Source: UBA1181 sp045226255
Lineage (GTDB): Bacteria; Bacteroidota; Bacteroidia; Bacteroidales; Paludibacteraceae
DNA length: 39,988 nt
Assembly: GCA_045226255.1 (NCBI GenBank)
Contig: JBGVCG010000019.1
Span: 1 to 39,988 of the forward strand
Direction of reading: 5' to 3'
The notes under the pieces: model-generated
Seen by the model: only the letters and a program-made list of their open reading frames with translations
What the model was told of the DNA's origin: nothing
Database searches by the model: none
Shown here: positions 18,680 to 27,781 of the stretch, piece by piece
Numbering within the stretch: position 1 is the first letter of the stretch
Layout of the letters: each line of letters starts with the position of its first letter
Translations under genes and position numbers: made by a program

Positions 18680-19585
18680 ATGCGTCGACAAATAATATGT
18701 ATGGCTTTGGCCTTTTCTGTGATCTCTTGTGCGTCATCGAAGAAGGTGGCACAATCTGAAAGTGGAGAGATGTCTACTCCCGCTAATTCTGATGTGGAAA
18801 AAACGGTTGAAAAAGTTGATACGGTGGTGGGGAATGTCCCTGCACCATCTGCGGTGAAGTTGTCCGAACGATCATCCTTCTCTGTGAAGGATATCACTTT
18901 TTCGATGGTGAAGGTGAAGGGCGGCTCCTTCGTTATGGGGGCTACGCCTGAGCAATTGGGAGAGGCGACACCAGAGGAGAAACCTGCGCATAAGGTTTCT
19001 TTGCCTGATTATTGGATTGGCGAGACGGAGGTGACCCAAGCGCTTTGGGCTGCTGTGATGGATTCCTGCCCTTATCAGATTGAGTTGAAGGAGGAGATGA
19101 AGGGGGATAGTCTCCCCGTGTCTTGTGTTTCCTGGAATGACTGCCAACAGTTCATTTCTAAACTGAATGCTTTGACGGGCAAGAAATTCCGTCTGCCTAC
19201 GGAGGCGGAGTGGGAGTTCGCTGCCCGTGGGGGGGTGGAGAGCAAAGGATACAAGTATAGCGGTAGCAATTCGCTCACTGAGGTGGCCCGCTATAATGTC
19301 TATGCCTCTGTTTTTTATTACAATGTGGCTAGTTATCGCCCGAACGAGTTGGGCATTTATGATATGAGCGGCAGCGTCGCTGAGTGGTGTGAGGATTGGT
19401 ATGGCGCCTATACGGAAGGCGAACAGATTTCTCCGAAGGGTCCTAAGACGGGCGAGGTGCGCGTTTCCCGTGGTGGGGGCGGTACGATGGACGCTCCGTT
19501 CTTCCGTGTCTCATCCCGCGATGGTGGCGCCCCTGAGCGTTGGTTCTATCATGTCGGTTTGCGCTTGGTGACCTCTGCGGATTGA
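18680..19585 (+). CDS. Formylglycine-generating-enzyme-like (SUMF1) lipoprotein
   Basis: The N-terminus has a lipoprotein signal with lipobox VISC (Cys17), so the product is predicted to be membrane-anchored. A low-complexity linker follows to about residue 70. An SUMF1/FGE-sulfatase domain then runs to the C-terminus: GGSFVMGATPEQLGE, WIGETEVTQALW, FRLPTEAEWEFAARGG, GIYDMSGSVAEWCEDWYG and a final VGLRLV. The segment that carries the two catalytic cysteines in true formylglycine-generating enzymes (after RVSRGGG) has none here, so sulfatase activation is unlikely. In Bacteroidota the fold also occurs in non-enzymatic structural roles, such as GldK/GldJ of the T9SS. The gene is divergent from the giant T9SS cargo gene and convergent with miaA. 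The fold is sure; the role is not. Confidence 0.87.
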   Translation: MRRQIICMALAFSVISCASSKKVAQSESGEMSTPANSDVEKTVEKVDTVVGNVPAPSAVKLSERSSFSVKDITFSMVKVKGGSFVMGATPEQLGEATPEEKPAHKVSLPDYWIGETEVTQALWAAVMDSCPYQIELKEEMKGDSLPVSCVSWNDCQQFISKLNALTGKKFRLPTEAEWEFAARGGVESKGYKYSGSNSLTEVARYNVYASVFYYNVASYRPNELGIYDMSGSVAEWCEDWYGAYTEGEQISPKGPKTGEVRVSRGGGGTMDAPFFRVSSRDGGAPERWFYHVGLRLVTSAD

Positions 19586-19601
19586 TGTCTGCGAATCAAT
19601 C
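19580..19601. terminator. Inverted repeat spanning two convergent stop codons
   Basis: GATTGAT (19580-19586) and ATCAATC (19595-19601) form a 7-bp stem with an 8-base loop. Both convergent genes end in GAT TGA, so the stem contains both stop codons. There is no U-tract on either side. It could be a weak bidirectional terminator or a coincidence of two identical gene ends. Confidence 0.3.
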
Positions 19602-20459
19602 GGTTAGTGTCTCCCATTGGATCTCTTCGTCTCGCTTGAACCAGGTGAGTTGCTTCTTTGCGTAGTGGCGGCTGTTCTGCTGGATCATCTGCTTGGCGTA
19701 GTCTAAGGTCCAGTTGCCGTCGAAGTATTCGAATAACTCTTTGTAACCCACGGTGTTAAGGGAGTTGAGCTCTCTGTGGGGATAGAGTTGTCTCGCCTCT
19801 TCCACGAGACCCTCCTCGAACATCTTGTCCACGCGTCGGTTGATGCGCTCGTAGAGCTCCTCCCTCGGGCGGACGAATCCTATTTTCTCTATTTTAAATG
19901 GACGTTCCTTCTTGTTCTCTGTACGGAATGAGGAGAAAGGTTTCCCCGTTTGTAGGCAAACCTCCAGTGCATGTTTGATGCGTTTGTGGTTCATCGGGTC
20001 CACCTGTCGGTAGTAGGTCGGGTCGAGCATCTTTAGTTCGTTGCGGATGCTCTCCACACCTTCCTCGGCCAGCCTTTTGTCTAGGTCTCTCCGAAGCTCT
20101 TCGTCGATCTTGGGTATGTCGTCTATTCCCTTGCAGACAGCGTCGATGTAGAGCATGGAACCACCCACCATCAGCACGTTGTCGTGTGTTTGGAAGAGTT
20201 CCTCGCACTTGGCGAGGGCGTCTATCTCGAATTTGCCGCAGCTGTAGTAGTCGAAGATGGAGAGGTTGCCCACGAAGTGGTGGGGCACACGCTTCAGTTC
20301 CGCCTCGGTGGGCGCCGCCGTGCCGATCTTCATCTCCCGGTACATCTGTCTGGAGTCGCATGAGATGATCTCCGTGCGCAACTCTTCCGCCAAGCGTAGG
20401 CTTCTTTCCGTCTTGCCTACACCCGTGGGACCCAATAGAATGATTAGTTTCTTTTCCAT
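19596..20459 (-). CDS. miaA: tRNA dimethylallyltransferase
   Basis: MiaA transfers a dimethylallyl group to N6 of A37 in tRNAs reading UNN codons. From the start used here (ATG at 20459, MEKKLIILL) the protein is 287 residues, normal for the family. The P-loop GPTGVGKT is at residues 10-17. The family motifs DSRQMYREMKIGTAAPT, GGSMLYIDAV, DPMNHKRIKHALEV and the C-terminal NTVGYKELFEYFDG and RHYAKKQLTWFKRD follow. A longer frame reaches 20507, but its extra codons read through the terminator hairpin of the upstream phosphorylase gene, so that start is rejected. TATCTTCG just before the ATG resembles a -7 box and would give a nearly leaderless mRNA; this is only suggestive. Confidence 0.96.
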   Translation of the reverse strand: MEKKLIILLGPTGVGKTERSLRLAEELRTEIISCDSRQMYREMKIGTAAPTEAELKRVPHHFVGNLSIFDYYSCGKFEIDALAKCEELFQTHDNVLMVGGSMLYIDAVCKGIDDIPKIDEELRRDLDKRLAEEGVESIRNELKMLDPTYYRQVDPMNHKRIKHALEVCLQTGKPFSSFRTENKKERPFKIEKIGFVRPREELYERINRRVDKMFEEGLVEEARQLYPHRELNSLNTVGYKELFEYFDGNWTLDYAKQMIQQNSRHYAKKQLTWFKRDEEIQWETLTD

Positions 20460-20474
20460 GAGGCGAAGATACAA

Positions 20475-20503
20475 AAAAAGCGTGGGGGATGCCCACGCTT
20501 TTT
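20475..20503 (-). terminator. Rho-independent terminator after the glycogen operon
   Basis: AAAAAGCGTGGG (20475-20486), loop GGATG, then CCCACGCTTTTT (20492-20503): a perfect 12-bp arm pair with A and T runs on both sides. It lies between the stop of the phosphorylase gene (20524) and the start of miaA. It should end glycogen-operon transcription and keep it apart from miaA. By symmetry it could act in both directions. Confidence 0.9.
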
Positions 20504-20523
20504 GCATATTGTCGTACTTTTGA

Positions 20524-23088
20524 TTAGAACCAACGTACGTAGCAGAAGTCTTGGCGGTGAGCCAAGTCCTTGTTGTTCGGGAACATACGGAAAGCGTATT
20601 TGAATGTTCCGGAGCGTGAAACCCTATCCTCCAACTTGAAGTAGAGTCTCGTGCCCTCCTCTTTCACAAGCTTCATCTCCTTCACCTCGTCGATCTTGTC
20701 GTTGTTGCTGTTGTCTTTCATCGTGGAGACGAAGTCGATGCCTAACTTATTGTCGTTCAATCCCTTGGTATCTACGATTACCTCGGCTACGTATTTGTCG
20801 CCCACCTCTGGGTTCTCCGTCAGTTTGTCGGAGACGGTAGCGGATACGATTTCTATCTGATCCCAATGCTCAGCGACCTTCTCCTTCCAAGCCGCGATCT
20901 CCTTCGCCTTAGCGAAATTGTTGTCGATCAGCTTGTTGAAGCGTTCGCGCAGTGGGTTGTAGAACTTCCTCGTGTAATCGTCGATCATACGCTTGGTGGT
21001 GTAGTTCGGAGCGATCATGGCGATGGAGTTCTTGATGGTCTTCACCCACTCAGGAGAGTAGCCCTTGCTGTTCGTGGCGTAGAACATAGGGATGATTTCG
21101 TTCTCCAAGATGCTGTAGATTGTTGCGGCATCCAACTGGTCTTGGTGACCTTGGTACTCGTAGGTGCGTTTCTCGGTCAATGCCCAGCCTGCGCCTTCGC
21201 GGTAGCCTTCCAACCACCATCCGTCTTTCACGGAGAAGTTGATGACACCGTTCATCAAGGCTTTCTCACCGGATGTTCCGGATGCCTCGAGCGGACGGGT
21301 AGGGGTGTTCAACCAGATGTCCACGCCGGAGATCAGACGTTTCGCCAAAGCCATGTCGTAGTTCTCCAGGAAGATGATCTTGCCTTGGAACTCAGGTTGG
21401 CGGGAGATCTCCACGATTCTCTTGATCAAGCCTTGTCCCGCACCGTCTGCAGGGTGAGCCTTACCAGTGAAGATGAATTGAACCGGACACTTAGGGTTGT
21501 TGACGATCTTAGCCAAACGCTCCAAGTCTGTGAAGAGCAGGTGCGCACGCTTGTAGGTGGCGAAACGACGACCGAATCCGATGGTCAAAGCCTCTGGATT
21601 GATGCTCTCCAATATCTTGATGATGCGGGAAGGATCCCCTTGGTTTCTCAGCCAGTTGTCTTGGTATTTCACCCTGATATAGTCGATGAGTTTCTTCTTC
21701 AGGGATTTCTTGATGCTCCAAATCTTCTCGTCTGGCACGGAGTATATCTTCTCCCAGATTGCCATGTTAGACTGATCTTTGTAGAACGATGGGTCGAATG
21801 TCTCGATGTAGAGTTTCTTCCACTCGTCCGCCGCCCAAGTAGGCATATGAACACCGTTGGTGACGTAGCTAACGTGAGACTCCTCAGGGAAGTATCCTTT
21901 CCAGATGTTGGCGAACATCTTCTTGGAAACCTCACCGTGCAACCAGCTCACACCATTCACTTCCTGGCAGGTGTTGCAAGCGAAGACGCTCATGGAGAAT
22001 TTCTCTCCCTTGTCTCCTGGGTTCTCGCGACCGAGATCCATCAGTTCGTCCCATGAGATGTTCAACTTTTGGGCATAGTGGTACATGTATTTTCCGAAGA
22101 GGCCCTCGTCAAATTTGTCGTGACCGGCAGGCACTGGCGTGTGCACCGTGTAGAGGGAAGAGGAACGAACCACCTCGAATGCCTCTTGGAAGCTCAATCC
22201 CTTCTGGTTGATATAGTAGTTCAGTCTCTCCACGTTGATGAGCGCCGCATGACCCTCGTTGCAGTGGAAGGTGTCGTGTTGGATGCCCAATCTGTTGAGC
22301 AACAGCACACCACCGATTCCGAGCATATATTCTTGCTTCATTCTGTTCTCCCAGTCACCTCCATACAATTGGTGGGTGATGGAACGGTCATATTCAGAGT
22401 TCTTCTCGATGTCGGTATCCATCAGGTATAGGCTGATTCTTCCGACAGAAACCTTCCATACGTTAGCGTAGATGGTACGGTCGAAGAAAGGTACTTCGTG
22501 TACGAGCGGGTTGCCGTTCTCATCCTTTACTTGGCTGATAGGCAACGTATTGAATATTTGAGGCTCGTAGTTGGCGATTTGCTCTCCGTTCATAGAGAGT
22601 GTTTGGGTGAAGTAGCCATATCTGTAGAGGAAGCCGATGGCGGTCATGTTGACGTTGCAGTCGCTTGCTTCCTTCAGGTAGTCTCCTGCGAGTACGCCCA
22701 AACCACCGGAATAGATCTTGATGATGTCCGTCAATCCGTATTCCATGGAGAAGTAAGCCACGGATGGTTTCTTCGGGTCTTTCGGTTCGTTCATGTACTT
22801 CTCGAACTTGTCGTATACGGAGTTGATCTTTCCCAATAGCTCATTGTCCTTCTCGATCTTCTCTAGCGTGTCGATTTTGACTCTTTCCAGGAAGAGGACA
22901 GGGTTGTTGCCAACTTTCTCCCATAATTCTTTGTCGCACTCCTTGAAGAGTTCTTTTGCTTCGCTATTCCATACCCACCACAGGTTTCCTGCTATTTGGG
23001 TGAGTTTTTCCAACTTTGCAGGAACTTTCGCTTTGGTGTTGATTTCCTTCCAAGTTGGATAGTTTGATTGGTTGATTTTTACTTTCAT
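20524..23088 (-). CDS. glgP: Alpha-glucan (glycogen/starch) phosphorylase, GT35
   Basis: The enzyme removes glucose-1-phosphate from alpha-1,4-glucan ends using pyridoxal phosphate. The 854-residue product fits the bacterial alpha-glucan family phosphorylases (TIGR02094 type). These have an N-terminal region with a WWVWNSEAKELF-like motif and then a phosphorylase core. Visible motifs are PSVAYFSMEYGLTDIIKIYSG, HCNEGHAALINVERL, IGFGRRFATYKRAHL and the cofactor-lysine region EASGTSGEKALMNG near residues 602-615. The ~100-residue tail (VGDKYVAEVIVDTKGL...) looks like an added beta-sandwich. The gene starts 5 bases after the stop of the glycogen synthase gene, so the two form an operon for glycogen synthesis and breakdown. 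A strong terminator follows. Confidence 0.93.
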   Translation of the reverse strand: MKVKINQSNYPTWKEINTKAKVPAKLEKLTQIAGNLWWVWNSEAKELFKECDKELWEKVGNNPVLFLERVKIDTLEKIEKDNELLGKINSVYDKFEKYMNEPKDPKKPSVAYFSMEYGLTDIIKIYSGGLGVLAGDYLKEASDCNVNMTAIGFLYRYGYFTQTLSMNGEQIANYEPQIFNTLPISQVKDENGNPLVHEVPFFDRTIYANVWKVSVGRISLYLMDTDIEKNSEYDRSITHQLYGGDWENRMKQEYMLGIGGVLLLNRLGIQHDTFHCNEGHAALINVERLNYYINQKGLSFQEAFEVVRSSSLYTVHTPVPAGHDKFDEGLFGKYMYHYAQKLNISWDELMDLGRENPGDKGEKFSMSVFACNTCQEVNGVSWLHGEVSKKMFANIWKGYFPEESHVSYVTNGVHMPTWAADEWKKLYIETFDPSFYKDQSNMAIWEKIYSVPDEKIWSIKKSLKKKLIDYIRVKYQDNWLRNQGDPSRIIKILESINPEALTIGFGRRFATYKRAHLLFTDLERLAKIVNNPKCPVQFIFTGKAHPADGAGQGLIKRIVEISRQPEFQGKIIFLENYDMALAKRLISGVDIWLNTPTRPLEASGTSGEKALMNGVINFSVKDGWWLEGYREGAGWALTEKRTYEYQGHQDQLDAATIYSILENEIIPMFYATNSKGYSPEWVKTIKNSIAMIAPNYTTKRMIDDYTRKFYNPLRERFNKLIDNNFAKAKEIAAWKEKVAEHWDQIEIVSATVSDKLTENPEVGDKYVAEVIVDTKGLNDNKLGIDFVSTMKDNSNNDKIDEVKEMKLVKEEGTRLYFKLEDRVSRSGTFKYAFRMFPNNKDLAHRQDFCYVRWF

Positions 23089-23093
23089 GTTTT

Positions 23094-24761
23094 TTATTTG
23101 TTTTTAATTTTTGTATTCTTTTTCTTTCCTTGAAGGGCTATTTTAAAGGCCTCCTCGTAGTATTTTACGAACTTGTCCCAAGCACATCCGTCTGCGATTT
23201 TCTGTGCTTTCGCCCTAGTGTCGGAGACTTCCTTCTCCGTCATCGAAGCGAACTTCTCTATGTTGCTTTTGATGGTCTGTGTCGCTTCGTAGTAGTTGTG
23301 GTCATTTCTGTTGACAACAGCCACGCCATGGGTGATGTCTACCTGGACATTGGATACCCAAAGCCCGAATCCAGCCAAGTTGGTTGTGATGGTCGGGATG
23401 CTGAACGCCGCACTCTCCAGCGGTGTATAGCCCCAAGGCTCGTAGTAAGATGCGAAGATGGTCATGTCCAATCCGATGAGCAGTTCGTAGTAGCTCTTGT
23501 TGAAGATGCCATCGTCTCCGTTCAGGTAGCTCGGAACCAATATCACTTTGACAGTCTTTTTCTCCTCGTTGGTGAACGAGTAGGCCTGTATGGTGTCATA
23601 TAGCTGGTCGTTGGCGACGTTGTATATGTCATGGGTGATATTCCTTCTGAACAGCGTATAGATCGGGTTCTTCTCACTCATTCTTTGCTGTAGGTCTTTG
23701 CGGGGACCGATATTCCATCCCGGCACTAGTATGAAGACTATTGTCTCACGCTGGTAGTTCGGGTCGTTGGCTAACTCTTTGAGCGCATCCAGGAAGATGT
23801 CAATTCCTTTGTTCCTGAACTCGTATCGTCCGCTTGTCCCTATGAACAAGGCGTTGTCCGACACTTTCTGCCCGATAAGGTTCTCCGCCACGTTCCTGAG
23901 TGTGGCGCGCGCCTTTTCCCTCGCCTTGCCGTATTCTTTTCCTTGCGGGATGAATCCGCTTTCAAAACCGTTCGGGGTGACGATGGATGGACTCTTCTCC
24001 AATAATTGCTCGCTCTCTTTCGCTGTCAACTCACTTACGGTGGTGAAACAATCCGCGTTGTGTGCGGCTTTCTTTTCCAGAGAGTGTTTGGCCTGTACGT
24101 TTAGCTCGTTGGCCATCTGATCACCGTTGTATTTGTCGAAGTACTCGTATAATTGTTTGCCGTTGAAGCAAATGGACCTTCCCACGGTTGTCGCATGGGT
24201 GGTGAATACGGTACGGAGGAAAGGACAGTGTCCCTTGCAGTAGAGTAGTCCGGAGGCGGTCGTCCATTCGTGGAATTGGGCGATGCTCAAACGGTCCGTC
24301 AATTGATTGTAATGGCAGAAATGCTCTATGGTCTTGGCGGATGCGAGTCCGAACGTGACCGCTTCGTTGTAATCTCCGTACGCTTTGAGCGAATCGACTT
24401 GGAACTTATCCCACATTTCGTAGAGATAGTCGTTCAGTTTGTCTTGGAACGGTTTGAAGTCTACAAGTATAGCGAGAGGTGCCCCGGGGATATTCCATCT
24501 GCCGACCTTTACAGTGATGCCACACTCTTCGTTGTAGGCGTTCACCCAGTTTTTGAAGGTCTTCTTGTCCTCTTTGAAAAAGAGGTTGCCATCGGTTCCG
24601 AAGTATGGACCGACATATATGAGGTTATCCCCGTGGATGTCATGCAATGATTTGGCTTGAGTGGACAATACGGTGTAGATTCCACCGATTTTATTGCAAA
24701 CTTCCCAGCTCGTTTGGAATATGTAGTTGTCTGTTTGGACTTTCACCGATTTCGCCACCAT
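23094..24761 (-). CDS. Glycogen synthase, GT3 (eukaryote-like) family
   Basis: The protein has 555 residues. The N-terminal SWEVCNKIGGIYTVLSTQAK is the nucleotide-sugar-binding loop typical of GT3 glycogen synthases, the animal/fungal family also found in Bacteroidota. The ADP-glucose-specific GlgA (GT5) family starts differently. Other family segments are THATTVGRSICFNGKQLYEY, HNADCFTTVSELTAKE, IVTPNGFESGFIP, GTSGRYEFRNKGIDIFLDAL and, near the end, EPWGYTPLESAAFSIPTI with the catalytic-site glutamates. It elongates alpha-1,4-glucan from a nucleotide-glucose donor, UDP-glucose in characterised GT3 members. It is the first gene of the operon with the phosphorylase. The -7 box TATCTTTG lies 29 bases upstream of the ATG. 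Confidence 0.93.
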   Translation of the reverse strand: MVAKSVKVQTDNYIFQTSWEVCNKIGGIYTVLSTQAKSLHDIHGDNLIYVGPYFGTDGNLFFKEDKKTFKNWVNAYNEECGITVKVGRWNIPGAPLAILVDFKPFQDKLNDYLYEMWDKFQVDSLKAYGDYNEAVTFGLASAKTIEHFCHYNQLTDRLSIAQFHEWTTASGLLYCKGHCPFLRTVFTTHATTVGRSICFNGKQLYEYFDKYNGDQMANELNVQAKHSLEKKAAHNADCFTTVSELTAKESEQLLEKSPSIVTPNGFESGFIPQGKEYGKAREKARATLRNVAENLIGQKVSDNALFIGTSGRYEFRNKGIDIFLDALKELANDPNYQRETIVFILVPGWNIGPRKDLQQRMSEKNPIYTLFRRNITHDIYNVANDQLYDTIQAYSFTNEEKKTVKVILVPSYLNGDDGIFNKSYYELLIGLDMTIFASYYEPWGYTPLESAAFSIPTITTNLAGFGLWVSNVQVDITHGVAVVNRNDHNYYEATQTIKSNIEKFASMTEKEVSDTRAKAQKIADGCAWDKFVKYYEEAFKIALQGKKKNTKIKNK

Positions 24762-24789
24762 TTTTCGCTTCTTTTTGTATACTTTTTAG

Positions 24790-24797
24790 CAAAGATA
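24790..24797 (-). promoter_or_regulatory. -7 box (TATCTTTG) of the glycogen operon promoter
   Basis: On the minus strand the sequence reads TATCTTTG, a full match to the Bacteroides -7 consensus TAnnTTTG, 29 bases upstream of the glycogen synthase start. No good TTTG -33 box is found at the usual spacing; the upstream stretch is AT-rich only. Confidence 0.6.
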
Positions 24798-25006
24798 GGA
24801 ATTTTTTTTAAATTTCTATGGACGAACTGAAAGAATTACTATTGATAATTGTGTGAATGTGGAGGGGGGCATCATCTACATTTGTCCTCTTATTGATTTT
24901 TCATCACCGCCATTGCTTTATGTCTAGGAATGAGGGCTGTTCTTTTGTGAATTGCCTCGGTGAAGTTTGCCGGTTCTTGCCTCGTCGGGGAGGTTGTGGC
25001 GCGGGA

Positions 25007-27694
25007 CTAATACCACGTTGGATAGTCTGTCGCAGTTGTTCGTTTTTCCCACTTCAAGTCTTGCAGCATGGAGGAGTTGACACCGATGTGGAAGTTGAAT
25101 CCTTGGTTGCTTCCGAAAGGAATGAAACTCAGGGTGGCAGACCAACAGTGTAGGTCTCTGCTGATGCCGCATGAGGTGTAAGACATCTCTTTGTTGATGA
25201 AGTCGTATCCTGAACTGAATGAGAAGCGCCAATTCTCCGAGAAGTTGAATCCTCCAGAGAAGTTCAGTGTCTGTGTCAGCCTTTGTTCGAATTCCAATGT
25301 TTCCTTGTTGAACAGGTAGTCTCCATATGCGATGGAGTAGGAGACATTGATGTTCCAAGGGAGTTTGTACTTGAAGTAGCCGTTCTCATCGTAGTTGTTA
25401 TCCACAATTTCGTTGCTTTCCTTCTTCTCCTCGACGTTGTCGTCCAGCATATCGTCCACGGTTTCCGCATTGTAGTCAATCTCTTCCTCCTTCTTCTGTT
25501 TCTTTCCCTTTTTGAACATATTGTTGTTGAAGGAGTAATTGAAAGAGGTCCTTGCGTTGGTGAGTCTGGCAAGTCTTCCGTTCCGTTCCATTTCGGATGT
25601 GGTGGACTTGTAGTATTGTCCGTCCTCGTTGAGTTTGTAGGTGTATGGGCAGAAATTACCGCTCACGTTCAGGTATATGTTTTTAGGGAATTTCAAACGC
25701 AGGGAGGCGGAGATATCCGACCAAGGTGTTTCATCCTCTTGTGCGAACATATTGTAACCTGTTGAAAAAGAGAGGTTGTCTATGAGAGATACTTTCATGT
25801 ATCCGGTGGAGTCTTTGTCCGTCCGGACCTTCATCTCTATGTTGTTGGAGACGCTCAAGTTGATGATGCCACTTCCGTTGCTGCTTGGTCCGCCGTAGTA
25901 ATTGCCGGTGTAGTAGCAATATTTTGTGGTATCGATGGATCCATCCCTCTGCAACTTATAATAGTGGCTGTAATAGTCTTGTCCGAACGCAGGGAACGGG
26001 TGGTCCATTTTCGGGGTGAAGGTTACACCCGCACTAGGTTGGAACACGTGGCGTATCATGCTGATTTTCTTGCCGATGATTGGCTGGAAGAATCCGTACA
26101 ACTGGGTGCTGAAGTTCAATGCGGCACTCATGTCGTTGATACGGTAGAATCCATTCTTGATGTATTTGTCCACCTCTTGCTCCGCATTGTTCCACTCCTG
26201 TTCGGTCTTCTTGAAGTACCATTTCTCGGAGTAGTTGAAACTAGGAGTGATGATGAGGTATTTCAAGGCGGTATAGGATGCGCCGATGCTGGCTTGGTTC
26301 TTAATACCGTTGTTCCAATCCTTGATAATGTTTTGTTCGAGTAGTTTGTCTTGCTTCGTCGAGATGTAGTTGTCGAAGTTCATGTTGTAGTTGATGTATA
26401 TCTTCTCGAACCATTTGTCTTTGCCTGTCTTCTTTTCCCTCTTGAATGGGTAAAGACGCTTCATGTTGAGGTAGAGTGTCGGCAACTTCAGGGATAGGGT
26501 GGAGTCGCTTTGTCTCTGGTTCAATGTGATGTTCGTCGTGAGGGAGAATGGTGATTCCGGGAATCTGTACGTGTAGTTGATACTGGATGATTTGTTGTTT
26601 TCTCCATACACGGACGGGTTATAGTGTGCACTGGTGTTGTTTTTGTTATAGGAGCTTGACGTGAAGTTCACGGAAGCCGAGAATGTGCGGAATGGGTTGG
26701 CCTTCGGGTCTTGGGTGTGAGTCCACGTGACTTTCATGTCGTTCATCTGCGTGTAGTCGGGCATGCTCTTTTCGCTTTCGACGGTGGATTGGTAGCTCAC
26801 GTAGATGTTTCCGTTGAATTTATACCTCTTTCTGTAGCGTGTGGTACCGTTGACGCCCCACGAACCTTTCGTGTAGATGTCGGCGCGCAGAGCCAAATCG
26901 AAGTATTTGCTGATGGCGAAGTAGTATCCTCCGTTTTTAAGGTAGAAACCGCGGGCGGATTCCTCTCCGAATGTAGGCATGAGTAGACCAGACGAGTATT
27001 TCTCCGAGAATGGGAAGAATCCGAACGGTATCGCTAGCGGCAGTGGCACGTCTGCGATGACCAGATAGGCGGGGCCTGTCACGATATACTCTTTCGGCTT
27101 CACCTTCGCCTGGGTCAGGTTGAGGTAGAAGTGCGGATGTTCGTGGTTGTCGCAGGTGGTGTACTTGCCATCCTTCATCAGGAACGTGTTGTCCTCCAGC
27201 TTTTTAGCCGTCTCGCTGGTCACGTATCCATCACCTTGTTGGGTCACGACGTTACGGATGATACCCTTTTTCGTTTCGTAGTTGAAGTCTATGCTATGCG
27301 ACTCGTAGCTTTCGGATCCGTCTTTGAAGACCGGACGGTTCGTCTCCGCCCCTGTGGAGTCGTAACCGCATCGTGCGTGCACGATGGTGCTGTCGGTGTT
27401 CAGCTCGATGTGATCGGCGGTGAGTTCCATCTTTTCGTAGGTGATTTTAGCCTCGCCATAAAGGAAGGCATGTCCGTCGGCGTAGAATATGATCGAGTCT
27501 TTTGCGGAATAGTTGACGTTGGATTTCACCGCATCTTTTGAAATTTTAACTTTTTTTATAGTGCTATCCGGAGTTTCTGCGGTGACTTTTTGGGTGTCGT
27601 TCTCCGTTTTTTCCGCATGGATTTCGCCTAAATGTAGGGGAAATAGCCCTGCGATGAATAGTAATAAATATGTTATGTATCTTTGTGCCAACAA
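25007..27694 (-). CDS. lptD: LPS assembly outer-membrane protein LptD
   Basis: LptD inserts lipopolysaccharide into the outer leaflet of the outer membrane. The 895-residue product has a signal peptide (to about residue 27). An LptA/OstA-like N-terminal domain follows (residues ~60-230: DSIIFYADGHAFLYGEAKI, YEKMELTADHIELN, GIIRNVVTQQGDGYV, TYTTCDNHEHPHFYL-like segment). The long remainder alternates strands with aromatic ends, as in a 26-strand barrel: LPLAIPFGFFPFSEKYSSG, HVFQPSAGVTFTP. Large soluble loops rich in K/E/D (near 25400-25520) are typical of Bacteroidota members. The gene is divergent from the amidase-mlaD pair, an arrangement common in Bacteroidota. Confidence 0.93.
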   Translation of the reverse strand: MLAQRYITYLLLFIAGLFPLHLGEIHAEKTENDTQKVTAETPDSTIKKVKISKDAVKSNVNYSAKDSIIFYADGHAFLYGEAKITYEKMELTADHIELNTDSTIVHARCGYDSTGAETNRPVFKDGSESYESHSIDFNYETKKGIIRNVVTQQGDGYVTSETAKKLEDNTFLMKDGKYTTCDNHEHPHFYLNLTQAKVKPKEYIVTGPAYLVIADVPLPLAIPFGFFPFSEKYSSGLLMPTFGEESARGFYLKNGGYYFAISKYFDLALRADIYTKGSWGVNGTTRYRKRYKFNGNIYVSYQSTVESEKSMPDYTQMNDMKVTWTHTQDPKANPFRTFSASVNFTSSSYNKNNTSAHYNPSVYGENNKSSSINYTYRFPESPFSLTTNITLNQRQSDSTLSLKLPTLYLNMKRLYPFKREKKTGKDKWFEKIYINYNMNFDNYISTKQDKLLEQNIIKDWNNGIKNQASIGASYTALKYLIITPSFNYSEKWYFKKTEQEWNNAEQEVDKYIKNGFYRINDMSAALNFSTQLYGFFQPIIGKKISMIRHVFQPSAGVTFTPKMDHPFPAFGQDYYSHYYKLQRDGSIDTTKYCYYTGNYYGGPSSNGSGIINLSVSNNIEMKVRTDKDSTGYMKVSLIDNLSFSTGYNMFAQEDETPWSDISASLRLKFPKNIYLNVSGNFCPYTYKLNEDGQYYKSTTSEMERNGRLARLTNARTSFNYSFNNNMFKKGKKQKKEEEIDYNAETVDDMLDDNVEEKKESNEIVDNNYDENGYFKYKLPWNINVSYSIAYGDYLFNKETLEFEQRLTQTLNFSGGFNFSENWRFSFSSGYDFINKEMSYTSCGISRDLHCWSATLSFIPFGSNQGFNFHIGVNSSMLQDLKWEKRTTATDYPTWY

Positions 27695-27728
27695 TTTACT
27701 ATTTAATAATTGCGCTATAAATTTTATG

Positions 27729-27736
27729 CAAATCTA
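27729..27736 (-). promoter_or_regulatory. -7 box (TAGATTTG) of the lptD promoter
   Basis: The minus strand reads TAGATTTG, a full TAnnTTTG match, 34 bases upstream of the lptD start. It lies in the 87-bp divergent spacer shared with the amidase gene. No clear -33 box is visible at 17-20 bases. Confidence 0.5.
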
Positions 27737-27748
27737 AGAATATTTTCC

Positions 27749-27756
27749 TATTTTTG
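27749..27756 (+). promoter_or_regulatory. -7 box (TATTTTTG) of the amidase promoter
   Basis: TATTTTTG matches TAnnTTTG and lies 25 bases upstream of the TTG start of the amidase gene. The -33 position holds TTTATG, a partial match. Together with the lptD box on the other strand it makes a compact divergent promoter. Confidence 0.5.
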
Positions 27757-27781
27757 CCATACAATTATTAAAAGATAGGTT

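Noticed and set aside
20866..22056. 396-codon open frame opposite the phosphorylase gene
   Set aside because: The minus-strand frame is a clear GT35 phosphorylase with all motifs; this one is a shadow.
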